A program made the translations under genes and the position numbers. DNA of 64,000 bases from Roseobacter denitrificans OCh 114 (GTDB lineage Bacteria > Pseudomonadota > Alphaproteobacteria > Rhodobacterales > Rhodobacteraceae). Below the pieces are notes generated by a model, which had not been told where the DNA came from, searched no databases, and worked only from the letters and a program-made list of their open reading frames with translations. Within the stretch, counting starts at the first letter, position 1; every line of letters begins with the position of its first letter. The stretch is from contig NC_008209.1 in assembly GCF_000014045.1 (NCBI RefSeq), positions 1,635,001-1,699,000 of the forward strand, in the 5' to 3' direction. Below, piece by piece: positions 24,726 to 33,316 of the stretch.

Positions 24726-25165
24726 AAAATACCTATATCATACCTATTTGATTCATAAATAGCCAATAATAGACCAAAAGGGTGAAACTATATGGTTCTC
24801 GGCGAATAATCGTGATCTTAAACCAATGATAGGCTAAAGGTGTTATTTAGGTATTGTAACCAAAGTCGGTGGCGGCACCATGGAATGACACCTTTCTCAC
24901 CAGGAAATGACATGGTGAACAACAGGCTGGTAAAGCCGGGTTTGAGAATGCAGCAACCATTCGAAATGTTGCTCCGCAGACCTCGGCGCCATACGCGCGT
25001 TTGTGGTGAATCTGGGCCAAATGCGGCATCGCAAGCCATGTCTCATTGTCCATGTGGTCAAAACGCGAGAGGACGACTCTGACAGGGTGATCTGTGCGCG
25101 TGCTTGCAAGATGCGGGAATAAAAACAAAAATGAACATCTGACGACATTCCAACGGGAGACACCA
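24726..25165. promoter_or_regulatory. Divergent regulatory region of the amino-sugar genes with TAGGTAT repeats
   Basis: No convincing gene lies in these 440 bases. Close to the kinase start, ATACCTAT occurs twice (24729-24736 and 24740-24747), spaced 11 bases apart, or about one helical turn. A third half-site, TTAGGTATT, lies at 24847-24855 in the opposite direction. The first 130 bases are clearly AT-rich compared with the neighbours. The repeats are good candidate sites for the GntR regulator encoded at 23071. The remaining ~300 bases before the binding-protein gene show nothing I can name. Confidence 0.5.
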
Positions 25166-26422
25166 ATGCATAAAAACACTTTCAAGGGGCTGTTTCTGGC
25201 CACAACGCTTTTGGGCGCATCAGCCGCGACGGCACAGCAGGCGGAATTGACGATTGAAAGCTGGCGCAATGATGACCTTGCTATCTGGCAAGACAAGATC
25301 ATCCCGGCATTTGAGGCGCAACATCCGGACATCAGCGTTCGCTTCACACCATCCGCGCCCGCGGAGTACAACGCTGTGCTCAACTCAAAGCTGGATGCGG
25401 GATCGGCGGGGGATATCATCACATGTCGTCCGTTTGACGCATCGCTCGCCCTGTTCGAGGCTGGACGGCTTGCCGATCTGAGCGATCTGGAAGGGATGTC
25501 GAACTTCTCGGATGTGGCAAAATCGGGCTGGTCCACGGATGATGGCAGCGCGACCTACTGCGTCCCAATGGCTTCGGTGATCCATGGATTTATCTACAAC
25601 AAGGATGCTTTCGAAGAAGTCGGTGTGGCCGTGCCGCAGACCGAAGAAGAGTTCTTTGCCGTGCTGGAAGCGTTCAAGGAAGACGGGAATTACATTCCCA
25701 TGGCCATGGGCACGAATGATCAGTGGGAAGCGGCCACGATGGGGTATAACAACATCGGCCCCAACTACTGGAAGGGCGAGGAGGGGCGCATGGCTCTCAT
25801 CGCCGGGGAGCAAAAGCTGACGGATGAGGGTTGGGTTGCGCCGTTCCGGCAGTTGGCGAAATGGGGGGCCTATCTGGGTGATGGGTTTGAAGCGCAGACA
25901 TATCCTGACAGTCAGAACATCTTTACGCTCGGGCGCGCTGCGATCTACCCGGCCGGAAGCTGGGAAATCTCGGGCTTCAATGCGCTGGCCGATTTCGAAA
26001 TGGGTGCCTTCCATCCGCCGGTCCAGAATGCGGGCGATACCTGCTACATCTCGGATCACACGGATATCGGTATTGGCATGAATGCGGCCACCGAAAACCC
26101 CGAAGCCGCCATGACCTTTCTGAACTGGGTGGCATCATCGGAGTTTTCGAATATCTTTGCCAATTCACTGCCGGGGTTCTTCCCGTTGTCCAAGGCCGAT
26201 GTGGCGCTCGAAGATCCGCTCGCGCAGGAGTTCATTTCGTGGCGCGGCAAATGCGAAAGCTCCATCCGCTCCACCTATCAAATCCTGTCGCGTGGCACGC
26301 CTAACCTCGAGAACGAAACGTGGAATGCATCCGTCGCGGTTATCAAGGGCGATGAAAGTCCTGAGGATGCCGCGCAGCGTCTGCAGGATGGATTGGCCCT
26401 GTGGTACACACCACAACAGTAA
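25166..26422 (+). CDS. ABC transporter sugar-binding protein (amino-sugar or chitooligosaccharide type)
   Basis: The 418-aa periplasmic protein starts at the ATG at 25166 with GGGAGA upstream. It has a Sec signal peptide (MHKNTFKGLFLATTLLGASAATAQQ) and the class-1 extracellular binding-protein fold (LTIESWRNDDLAIWQ, AGSAGDIITCRPFDAS, IYPAGSWEISGF). The ligand is inferred from the divergent nag operon: GlcNAc or chitobiose. A strong stem-loop lies after its stop, as often seen after binding-protein genes that need higher expression than their permeases. Confidence 0.93.
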   Translation: MHKNTFKGLFLATTLLGASAATAQQAELTIESWRNDDLAIWQDKIIPAFEAQHPDISVRFTPSAPAEYNAVLNSKLDAGSAGDIITCRPFDASLALFEAGRLADLSDLEGMSNFSDVAKSGWSTDDGSATYCVPMASVIHGFIYNKDAFEEVGVAVPQTEEEFFAVLEAFKEDGNYIPMAMGTNDQWEAATMGYNNIGPNYWKGEEGRMALIAGEQKLTDEGWVAPFRQLAKWGAYLGDGFEAQTYPDSQNIFTLGRAAIYPAGSWEISGFNALADFEMGAFHPPVQNAGDTCYISDHTDIGIGMNAATENPEAAMTFLNWVASSEFSNIFANSLPGFFPLSKADVALEDPLAQEFISWRGKCESSIRSTYQILSRGTPNLENETWNASVAVIKGDESPEDAAQRLQDGLALWYTPQQ

Positions 26423-26437
26423 CGCCTGCGGCAAATC

Positions 26438-26466
26438 CCCCGGGGCGATGCATGCTCGCCCCGGGG
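26438..26466 (+). promoter_or_regulatory. Strong stem-loop between binding-protein and permease genes
   Basis: CCCCGGGGCGA (26438-26448) pairs exactly with TCGCCCCGGGG (26456-26466) around a 7-base loop. It lies 15 bases after the binding-protein stop and before the first permease. It lacks a T run, so it more likely protects the 3' end of the binding-protein mRNA or gives partial termination. Confidence 0.6.
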
Positions 26467-26501
26467 TTTGACCCGCGCTGACATCGCCAAGGAGACGCCG
26501 C

Positions 26502-27425
26502 ATGCCTGCGCCCTCAAAACCGAAAACCAGATGGCATATCGCTGTTTTTCTGGCACCTGCCGTGCTGGTTTATACCGCGGTCATGATCTATCCGCTCTTC
26601 AACACCCTGCGACTTGCGCTTTATGCTGAGGTCGATCAGCAGCGGATATGGGTGGGCCTGCAGAACTTTCAAACGCTGTTCGGGGATGCGATCTGGTCTG
26701 AACAATTCTGGAATGCCTTGGGCAATAATGCGTGGTTCTTTCTGATCCACATGCTGGTGCAGAACCCGATTGGCATTGCACTCGCGGCGCTATTGTCATC
26801 CCCGCGTCTGCGGTTTTCGGCGTTTTACCGATCCGCGATCTTCATCCCCACGATCCTGTCTTTTGTCATCGTTGGTTTCGCGTGGAAGCTGATCCTCTCC
26901 CCGATCTGGGGCATTGCGCCGGGTATGCTGGATGCAATTGGTTTGAAGTTCCTCTACCAGCCGTGGCTTGGCAAGGAAGAGTACGCCCTGACCACGCTGA
27001 GCCTTGTGTCGGTCTGGCAATACGTAGGCATTCCCATGATGCTGATCTATGCGGCCCTGCTGTCCATTCCTGATGAAATTCTGGAGGCGGGCGAATGCGA
27101 CGGGATCACGGGCATGTCCGCGTTCTGGAAGATCAAACTGCCGCTGATCCTGCCTTCTATCGGGATCATTTCGGTTCTGACTTTCGTGGCGAATTTCAAC
27201 GCCTTTGATCTGATTTATGCGGCACAGGGTGCGCTTGCGGGGCCGGATTTCTCGACGGATATTCTGGGGACGTTCATGTATCGCACCTTCTTTGGCTTTC
27301 AGTTGCAACTGGGCGATCCGCATATGGGCTCCGCGATTGCCTCGGCCATGTTCGGCATCATCCTGATCGGCGTGTGCACTTACCTCTTCGGCATTCAGCG
27401 CCGCCTGCGCAATTACCAGTTCTGA
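26502..27425 (+). CDS. ABC sugar transporter permease (MalF/UgpA-like)
   Basis: The 307-aa membrane protein has six predicted helices. The cytoplasmic EAA loop reads EAGECDGITGMSAFWKIKLPLILPSI (residues ~190-215), the contact point for the ATPase. It pairs with the second permease 13 bases downstream. The N-terminal MPAPSKPKTRWHIAVFLAPAVLVYTAVMIYP is typical of CUT1-family permeases. Confidence 0.93.
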   Translation: MPAPSKPKTRWHIAVFLAPAVLVYTAVMIYPLFNTLRLALYAEVDQQRIWVGLQNFQTLFGDAIWSEQFWNALGNNAWFFLIHMLVQNPIGIALAALLSSPRLRFSAFYRSAIFIPTILSFVIVGFAWKLILSPIWGIAPGMLDAIGLKFLYQPWLGKEEYALTTLSLVSVWQYVGIPMMLIYAALLSIPDEILEAGECDGITGMSAFWKIKLPLILPSIGIISVLTFVANFNAFDLIYAAQGALAGPDFSTDILGTFMYRTFFGFQLQLGDPHMGSAIASAMFGIILIGVCTYLFGIQRRLRNYQF

Positions 27426-27438
27426 GGGGGGCGAGACC

Positions 27439-28278
27439 ATGACCACCGCGCGCCGCATCTCCGGGACAACGATTGCCGCTCATGCTGTGCTGATGACCTA
27501 TACGGTGATCGCGCTTTTCCCGGTGTTCGTCATCCTGATCAACAGCTTCAAGACACGGCGTGCCATCTTTCGGGACCCGCTTGGCCTGCCGAATGAAGAG
27601 ACCTTTTCCCTGATCGGGTATCAGACCGTGTTCAGGCAGGGGGATTTCGTGCTCTACTTTCAGAACTCGATGATTGTGACGGTTGTGTCCCTGACGCTGA
27701 TCCTGCTTTTTGGCGCGATGGCGGCCTTTGCGCTTGCTGAATACCGGTTCAAAGGCAATACGCTGATGGGGCTTTATCTGGCCCTTGGGATCATGATCCC
27801 CATACGGATTGGTACGGTGGCGATCCTTGAAATGATGGTGTCCACGGGGCTGGTCAACACGCTGGTGGCGCTGATCCTTGTCTATACCGCGCAGGGGTTG
27901 CCGTTGGCGGTTTTCATCCTCAGTGAATTCATGCGCGGGGTGTCGGATGATCTGAAAAACGCAGGGCGGATGGACGGGTTGTCCGAATACCAGATCTTCT
28001 GGCGGTTGGTTTTGCCGCTGGTGCGGCCCGCAATGGCGACTGTTGCGGTCTTTAACATGATCCCGATCTGGAACGATCTGTGGTTCCCGCTGATCCTTGC
28101 CCCCGCAGAAGAGGTAAAAACGCTGACGCTCGGCAGTCAGGTCTTTATCGGGCAGTTCGTCACGGACTGGAACGCGGTGCTTTCGGCGCTGTCGATGGCG
28201 ATCCTGCCGGTGATGGTGCTTTATGTGATCTTTTCGCGCCAGTTGATCCGGGGCATTACATCAGGAGCGGTCAAATGA
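27439..28278 (+). CDS. ABC sugar transporter permease (MalG/UgpE-like)
   Basis: The 279-aa membrane protein is the second CUT1 permease. It has the EAA loop KNAGRMDGLSEYQIFWRLVLPLVRPA and a C-terminal GITSGAVK, as is usual in MalG-like subunits. It overlaps the oxidoreductase gene by four bases (ATGA), so all genes from the binding protein to the ATPase probably form one operon. Confidence 0.93.
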   Translation: MTTARRISGTTIAAHAVLMTYTVIALFPVFVILINSFKTRRAIFRDPLGLPNEETFSLIGYQTVFRQGDFVLYFQNSMIVTVVSLTLILLFGAMAAFALAEYRFKGNTLMGLYLALGIMIPIRIGTVAILEMMVSTGLVNTLVALILVYTAQGLPLAVFILSEFMRGVSDDLKNAGRMDGLSEYQIFWRLVLPLVRPAMATVAVFNMIPIWNDLWFPLILAPAEEVKTLTLGSQVFIGQFVTDWNAVLSALSMAILPVMVLYVIFSRQLIRGITSGAVK

Positions 28279-29303
28279 AAGTGCTTATCGCGGGATTGGG
28301 CAACATGGGCAAAAGCCATGCGCTGGCCCATCACCACCACCCAGAGACAGAGATTGTCGCCCTTGTTAATCGTTCGGCGGTGGATTTGCCCGACGCGCTG
28401 CGGGGCTACCCGCTCGATGATGATTTTTATGCGGCGCTGAGCGCCACGCGCCCGGCGCTTGTGGTGATCGCAACCTATACCGACACCCATGCGGATTATG
28501 CCATCGCAGCGATGCAGGCGGGGGCGCATGTCTTTGTGGAAAAACCGCTCGCCATGACGGCGCAGGATGCCGCGCGCGTGGTGGACACGGCACGTCGCCT
28601 CAAGCGCAAACTTGGCGTCGGCTATATCCTGCGCCATCACCCAAGCTGGACGCGCCTGATCGAGGAGGCGCGTGGCCTTGGCGGGCCATATGTGTTCCGC
28701 CTGAACCTCAATCAGCAGTCAGACGGCCCAACCTGGGAGACGCATAAGGCGTTGATGGAAACGACGTCTCCCTTGGTGGATTGCGGTGTGCATTACGTTG
28801 ATGTGATGTGTCAGATCACCGATGCGCAGCCGGTGCGGGTGCATGGGATGGGCCTGCGCCTCAGTGATGAAATCGCGCCGGATATGTATAACTACGGCCA
28901 GCTTCAGGTCGTGTTTGAGGATGGCTCCGTAGGTTGGTACGAAGCCGGGTGGGGGCCGATGATGTCAGAGACCGCGTTCTTTGTAAAAGACGTGATCAGC
29001 CCCAACGGTGCGGTGTCGATCACCGATGGCAACAAGGGGGCATCCGATGACATTGATGGCCATACCAAAGTCGGCGGGCTGCTCGTGCACCGACCCGGGG
29101 GGGACCGCCGGATCGACCTGCCCGATGAACCCGGACACCAGCAACTCTGCGATGCCGAACAAGGCTGGATTGTGGATGCCATCCGGCGCGACGTGGATCT
29201 GAGCCGTCATATGAAGGACGCGGTGCAATCGCTGCGCATCTGCCTTGCGGCGGATGAAAGCATTCGCACCGGACAAACAATCAACCTGAGGCCCGGCGCA
29301 TGA
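28275..29303 (+). CDS. Gfo/Idh/MocA-family oxidoreductase in the amino-sugar operon
   Basis: The 342-aa protein has an N-terminal NAD(P)-binding fold (MKVLIAGLGNMGKSHA) and the family motif VEKPLAMTAQDA near residue 90. A C-terminal substrate domain follows (TSPLVDCGVHYVDVMCQ). Members oxidise or epimerise sugars and amino sugars using NAD(P). Its place between the permease and ATPase genes, with ATGA overlaps on both sides, suggests it processes a variant sugar brought in by this transporter. The precise substrate is not visible. The frame is open upstream, but the ATG at 28275 is the coupled start. Confidence 0.9.
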   Translation: MKVLIAGLGNMGKSHALAHHHHPETEIVALVNRSAVDLPDALRGYPLDDDFYAALSATRPALVVIATYTDTHADYAIAAMQAGAHVFVEKPLAMTAQDAARVVDTARRLKRKLGVGYILRHHPSWTRLIEEARGLGGPYVFRLNLNQQSDGPTWETHKALMETTSPLVDCGVHYVDVMCQITDAQPVRVHGMGLRLSDEIAPDMYNYGQLQVVFEDGSVGWYEAGWGPMMSETAFFVKDVISPNGAVSITDGNKGASDDIDGHTKVGGLLVHRPGGDRRIDLPDEPGHQQLCDAEQGWIVDAIRRDVDLSRHMKDAVQSLRICLAADESIRTGQTINLRPGA

Positions 29304-30298
29304 CCGCATTGAAACTTGAGGGTGTCAACAAATCCTTTGGCCCCGTGCATGTTCTCAAAGACATCAACCTGACTGTGGAGGAGGGCGAGTTTGTTGTCTT
29401 TGTCGGCCCGTCGGGATGTGGCAAATCCACCTTGCTGCGCGTGATTGCAGGGCTTGAGGATGCATCCTGCGGGACGATTGCCATCGGGGGCGATGTGGTC
29501 AATGCGGTCCCGCCGGCCAAACGCGGCATTGCCATGGTTTTCCAGTCCTATGCGCTCTATCCGCATCTGTCGGTAAAGGACAACATGGGCCTTGGCCTGA
29601 AACAAGAGGGCCAGCCGAAATCGGTTGTGCAGGAACGGGTATCCAAAGCCATCAAGATGCTTGACCTTGATGACTATGCCACGCGTAAACCGGCCGAATT
29701 GAGCGGCGGGCAACGGCAACGGGTGGCGATCGGGCGGGCCATCGTGCGGGATCCGAAACTGTTCCTCTTTGACGAGCCGCTGTCCAATCTGGATGCCGCC
29801 CTGCGGATGAACACCCGCGTCGAGATCGCAGAACTGCACCGCACGCTGTCCGCCTCGATGATCTATGTGACCCACGATCAGATCGAAGCGATGACGCTGG
29901 CGGACAAGATCGTCGTTTTGCGCGACGGGCGGATCGAACAGATCGGCACCCCGATGGAGCTTTACAACAATCCGGCCAACCGTTTTGTGGCCAGCTTTCT
30001 GGGGTCCCCGTCGATGAACTTCCTTGTGCGTTCGGTGCCGGATTTACCGCCCGGGCAGACCATGGGTATCCGCCCCGAGCATCTGCGCCTGTCCGATGCG
30101 GGGCCGATTTCGGGCAGGGTCACGCATGTCGAACGGCTGGGTGGGGATACGAACCTGCTGGTCAGGACACCGCAAGATGAAACTCTGACGGTGCGGGTTT
30201 TCGGTCAGGATCCGAGCGAGGTGGGGGATGTGGTGCATCTGACCTTCGCGCCGCAACAGGTGTTTCATTTCAACGAGGCGCAGGAACGTATTTTCTAA
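29300..30298 (+). CDS. ABC sugar transporter ATP-binding protein (UgpC/MsmK-like)
   Basis: The 332-aa ATPase has Walker A GPSGCGKST, the signature LSGGQRQRVAIGRA, Walker B LFLFDEPLSNLD and the switch His in YVTHDQIEAM. A C-terminal MOI-like beta domain (GIRPEHLRL, VERLGGDTNLLVR) follows, as in MalK/UgpC. It is the final gene of the importer operon and converges on the metal-uptake operon 22 bases away. Confidence 0.95.
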   Translation: MTALKLEGVNKSFGPVHVLKDINLTVEEGEFVVFVGPSGCGKSTLLRVIAGLEDASCGTIAIGGDVVNAVPPAKRGIAMVFQSYALYPHLSVKDNMGLGLKQEGQPKSVVQERVSKAIKMLDLDDYATRKPAELSGGQRQRVAIGRAIVRDPKLFLFDEPLSNLDAALRMNTRVEIAELHRTLSASMIYVTHDQIEAMTLADKIVVLRDGRIEQIGTPMELYNNPANRFVASFLGSPSMNFLVRSVPDLPPGQTMGIRPEHLRLSDAGPISGRVTHVERLGGDTNLLVRTPQDETLTVRVFGQDPSEVGDVVHLTFAPQQVFHFNEAQERIF

Positions 30299-30319
30299 AG
30301 CCTGCGCGTGGCTTGTCGA

Positions 30320-30832
30320 TCAATTGGCCCTGAAGGGTTCGATGTTCTCTGCCGACAGGGCGTATCCTATTTCCGCCAGCTGCGTCGTCATGGAGGCGGT
30401 ACCAAACATGCCAACCACGTTTACCGCTTCAAACAGCCCTGTGTTTTCATAGGGTTCGGCGGTGGTGACAAAGACAAGCTGGTTTGCAGGCGGGGGCGGC
30501 ACATGCACGCAGGCGCCAACAAACGGAACCAGAATAAAGGCCGTCACACCCGCGCCGGTGTAATCAATCGGGACGATGAACCCCGGCAGCCGCACGATCT
30601 GACCATTCCAATCCGTGCGCAGCCCGCTTGAGGGCGGTTGCTGGCTCATCAGGTTGGAGTCGTCGTGATCAATCAGGCCCTGCAGCATAGGCGGCATGAT
30701 TGTTTCGCCCTCTGGCACGAGGTCTGACCAATTCAGATCAATGTACTCCTTGGCCAAACCAAGGCGGGGCAACAGAGCGCATGCACCGATCCCGGCGAGC
30801 AGGCTTCTGCGTTTCACCCGTTTTCGTCCCAT
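30320..30832 (-). CDS. DUF3299 exported protein, second copy (Zrg-like metal uptake)
   Basis: The 170-aa protein has an N-terminal signal (RRSLLAGIGACALLPRLGLA, twin-arginine-like) and one DUF3299 domain with the hallmarks LPGFIVPIDYTGAGVTAFILVPFVGACVHVPPPPANQLVFV. It is a tandem paralogue of the gene just upstream, which it overlaps by 19 bases. In Vibrio the zinc-regulated ZrgABCDE system combines a DUF2796 protein, a DUF3299-type protein and an ABC pump. That context supports a periplasmic metal-handling role, not proven here. Confidence 0.85.
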   Translation of the reverse strand: MGRKRVKRRSLLAGIGACALLPRLGLAKEYIDLNWSDLVPEGETIMPPMLQGLIDHDDSNLMSQQPPSSGLRTDWNGQIVRLPGFIVPIDYTGAGVTAFILVPFVGACVHVPPPPANQLVFVTTAEPYENTGLFEAVNVVGMFGTASMTTQLAEIGYALSAENIEPFRAN

Positions 30833-31329
30833 TCAAAAACCTCCATTAAGTCGGCAGTCATATAGTACCCGATTTCGGCGACTTCCGTGCTCTGCATCTC
30901 GTGACGTATTTCGCCTGTGACCCAGACCGCTTCCCAGAGGTCGGTGCTGGCCCATGGTTTGTCGGTCGTCACGAACACCAGTTGATTGGCAGGCGGGGGC
31001 GGCACGTGGATGCAGGCCCCCACATAGGGCACGAGGATAAAGCTGGTTACCCCTTCCGATGTCATGTCCCACGGCAGGATATAGCCCGGCATCCTGATAT
31101 AGGCCCCGTCGAGTGCGTCGTTGAGCTTGACCGCGTTTTCGTCGAACACCGGAAGCCATGTGTCGTTTACCTCATCCACCTGACCGGGGCCGATGATCTC
31201 TGAATAGGGGACGCCGGGAGGGATCAAATCGTCCCACGTAATCTGGCGTGCGGTGCGCGCAAAAGCCGTGTGCGGCCAGAAAACGCTGGCGGTTGCGGTG
31301 GTGATAAGGCTGCGGCGGGACAAGTTCAT
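30814..31329 (-). CDS. DUF3299 exported protein, first copy (Zrg-like metal uptake)
   Basis: The 171-aa protein starts MNLSRRSLITTATASVFWPHTAFA, a probable Tat signal. The shared DUF3299 core (RMPGYILPWDMTSEGVTSFILVPYVGACIHVPPPPANQLVFV) is strongly similar to its downstream neighbour, while the N-terminal third differs. Duplication followed by divergence is the likely origin. It follows the FtsX-like permease gene by 25 bases on the same strand. Confidence 0.86.
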   Translation of the reverse strand: MNLSRRSLITTATASVFWPHTAFARTARQITWDDLIPPGVPYSEIIGPGQVDEVNDTWLPVFDENAVKLNDALDGAYIRMPGYILPWDMTSEGVTSFILVPYVGACIHVPPPPANQLVFVTTDKPWASTDLWEAVWVTGEIRHEMQSTEVAEIGYYMTADLMEVFEWDENG

Positions 31330-31354
31330 ATGCGATACCTTTTTTCAGTCGGCC

Positions 31355-32605
31355 TCAGATCCGGACCATCATACCATCTGCGAGTGACATTCTGTAAGCC
31401 CTGAGTGCGGGGATCAGGCTCACAATTGCGCCAGCAGCGACCACGCCCAGCAAAACCCAAAGTTCGCGCAGGGTCGGTGCTTCGATGGGCAGCCAGAGGC
31501 CAAAGGCGCGATCGACCATCGGCTGCGCCACAACAAGCCCCGCATAAAGCAACAAGAGGCCCAGGGCAGCCCCGAGTGCCGCCATAAGGGTCGCTTCGAG
31601 CACCAGCATGCCCAGCACGATCCGGGGGCGCGCGCCCATCGCGCGGAATATCGCCATTTCGCGGCGGCGTTCGTTGAGGCTGGAGAAAATCGTCGCCATC
31701 ATGCCGATCAAAGCCGTGATGATGACCATGCTGGAAACGGCAATCAGGGCGGTTTCGGCGATGCCGACAATCTGCCACAGTTCTTGCAGGGCGACGCCGG
31801 GCAAAATGGCCAGCAGAGGTTCCTGCGGGTATTCGTTGATCGCCCGTTGCAGGCTGAACACCTGAAGACGACTGTTGACTCCGATCAACGCTGCGGTGAC
31901 GGCCTGTGGTTGCAGGTCCATCTGTCGGATCACCTCAACAGGCGTGGATTGTCCCTGAATTCTGGCCCCGCTGGCCCAGTCCACGTGGATTGCCTCGATC
32001 GCACGCAGGCTCACGATTACGGTGCGATCCACGGGTGTTCCGGTCTTCTCCAGAATACCCGAGATGCGAAAAGGCTGGTCATCGTGGTTGGTGAAAGAGG
32101 CCAGACCATGCGCCACCACGATCGGATCGCCAACGTTGTAGTTCAGGGTCGCTGCCACATCCGCCCCGATGACCGCGTCAAACAGGTCGGACATGATCGC
32201 CCCGTCGCCAAGGGTCAGCGACCGGCCTGAGCGGTATTTGTAACGCTCAAAGAATTCGGTGGTGGTGCCCATCACGCGAAACTGGCGATGGCTGTCGCCC
32301 AGAGAGATCGGCACGATCCAGTCGACTTCGGGACGCGCGGCGATGTCGCTGTAGCTTTCCCAGGTCAGGTTATTGGTCGCATTGCCGATGCGAAACACGG
32401 AGTAGAGCAGCAGTTGCACCGATCCCGACCGCGCACCCACGATCAGGTCGGTGCCGGAAATCGTATCCGCAAAACTCGCCTTGGCTCCGGTGCGTACCTT
32501 TTCCACACCCAGAAACAACGCCACGGATAAAGCGATGGCAATCACCGTCATCGTGACGGTCAGGGCGCGCGCGGCCATGGAGCAAAAGGCAAGACGAAAT
32601 ATCAT
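31355..32605 (-). CDS. FtsX/MacB-like ABC transporter permease
   Basis: The 416-aa protein has one N-terminal membrane helix, a large periplasmic domain (~residues 40-280) and three C-terminal helices, ending LIPALRAYRMSLADGMMVRI as in FtsX/LolC-type permeases. The ATG at 32605 overlaps the ATPase stop by four bases. Such permeases do mechanical or substrate work in the periplasm rather than classic import. With ZrgA and DUF3299 neighbours it probably belongs to a metal-acquisition complex. Confidence 0.9.
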   Translation of the reverse strand: MIFRLAFCSMAARALTVTMTVIAIALSVALFLGVEKVRTGAKASFADTISGTDLIVGARSGSVQLLLYSVFRIGNATNNLTWESYSDIAARPEVDWIVPISLGDSHRQFRVMGTTTEFFERYKYRSGRSLTLGDGAIMSDLFDAVIGADVAATLNYNVGDPIVVAHGLASFTNHDDQPFRISGILEKTGTPVDRTVIVSLRAIEAIHVDWASGARIQGQSTPVEVIRQMDLQPQAVTAALIGVNSRLQVFSLQRAINEYPQEPLLAILPGVALQELWQIVGIAETALIAVSSMVIITALIGMMATIFSSLNERRREMAIFRAMGARPRIVLGMLVLEATLMAALGAALGLLLLYAGLVVAQPMVDRAFGLWLPIEAPTLRELWVLLGVVAAGAIVSLIPALRAYRMSLADGMMVRI

Positions 32606-33303
32606 ACAGGCTCTGCCAGCGTTGAGGCGATATCGGACATTTCCACCACGTGATCGAATTGCGAGGCCAGCCGTGCATCGTGGCTGACCATCAGGATCGC
32701 GGTATTGTTTGCTTTGGACTGCGCAAACAAAAGGCGCAGAAACGTGGCCTGTGTGGCGGCGTCCAATGCAGATGTCGGCTCGTCCGCGAGGATCAAGGGC
32801 GGTGCGCCGATCAGGGCGCGCGCCGCCGCGATGCGTTGTTGCTGCCCGACGCTCAGCGTTCCGGCGCGTTTCAGCAGGACATCCTGAGGCAAGTCCAATT
32901 CGAGGCATAACCTCCTTGCCTCATCATAAGGCGATGTCACGCGCGCCCGACGTCGCGGTGCAAATTGCAAGGGCAGCAGGATGTTGTCCCGAACACTGGC
33001 ATAGGGCAGCAGGTTGAACTGTTGAAAGATCAAGCCAATGTGTTCTGCGCGGAAACGGTCCCGCTGGCCTTCGGAGAGTGCGGAGATATCCGTTCCCGCC
33101 ACGCTGACGGTGCCCGATTGCGCGTTGACCGTGCCGCAGATCAGCGAAAGCAGCGTGGATTTCCCCGACCCGCTTGCCCCCAGCAAGAGCGTCGTTTCTC
33201 CTGCGTTGAGGTAAAGTTCCGGCACCATCAACCCGAACGCTTCCCGTCCCGGCCATTGGTAGCGTACCTTGTGCAGGTTCAGGATCGGCGTCGGACTGGC
33301 CAT
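32602..33303 (-). CDS. MacB/LolD-like ABC transporter ATP-binding protein
   Basis: The 233-aa ATPase has Walker A GASGSGKST, the signature SVGQQQRIAAARAL (a variant LSxGQ), Walker B LILADEPTSALD and His in MVSHDARLA. The start is ATG at 33303 (MASPTPILNLHKV); the longer frame has no support. It lies 13 bases after the ZrgA-like gene and is coupled to the permease by overlap. Confidence 0.92.
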   Translation of the reverse strand: MASPTPILNLHKVRYQWPGREAFGLMVPELYLNAGETTLLLGASGSGKSTLLSLICGTVNAQSGTVSVAGTDISALSEGQRDRFRAEHIGLIFQQFNLLPYASVRDNILLPLQFAPRRRARVTSPYDEARRLCLELDLPQDVLLKRAGTLSVGQQQRIAAARALIGAPPLILADEPTSALDAATQATFLRLLFAQSKANNTAILMVSHDARLASQFDHVVEMSDIASTLAEPV

Positions 33304-33316
33304 CGGGTTCCTATAT

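Noticed and set aside
24847..25536. A long minus-strand frame covering the nag divergent region and the start of the binding protein
   Set aside because: It is mostly antisense to the binding protein. The part in the gap (FDHMDNETWLAMPHLAQIHH) looks faintly protein-like, perhaps a remnant, but nothing supports a gene.
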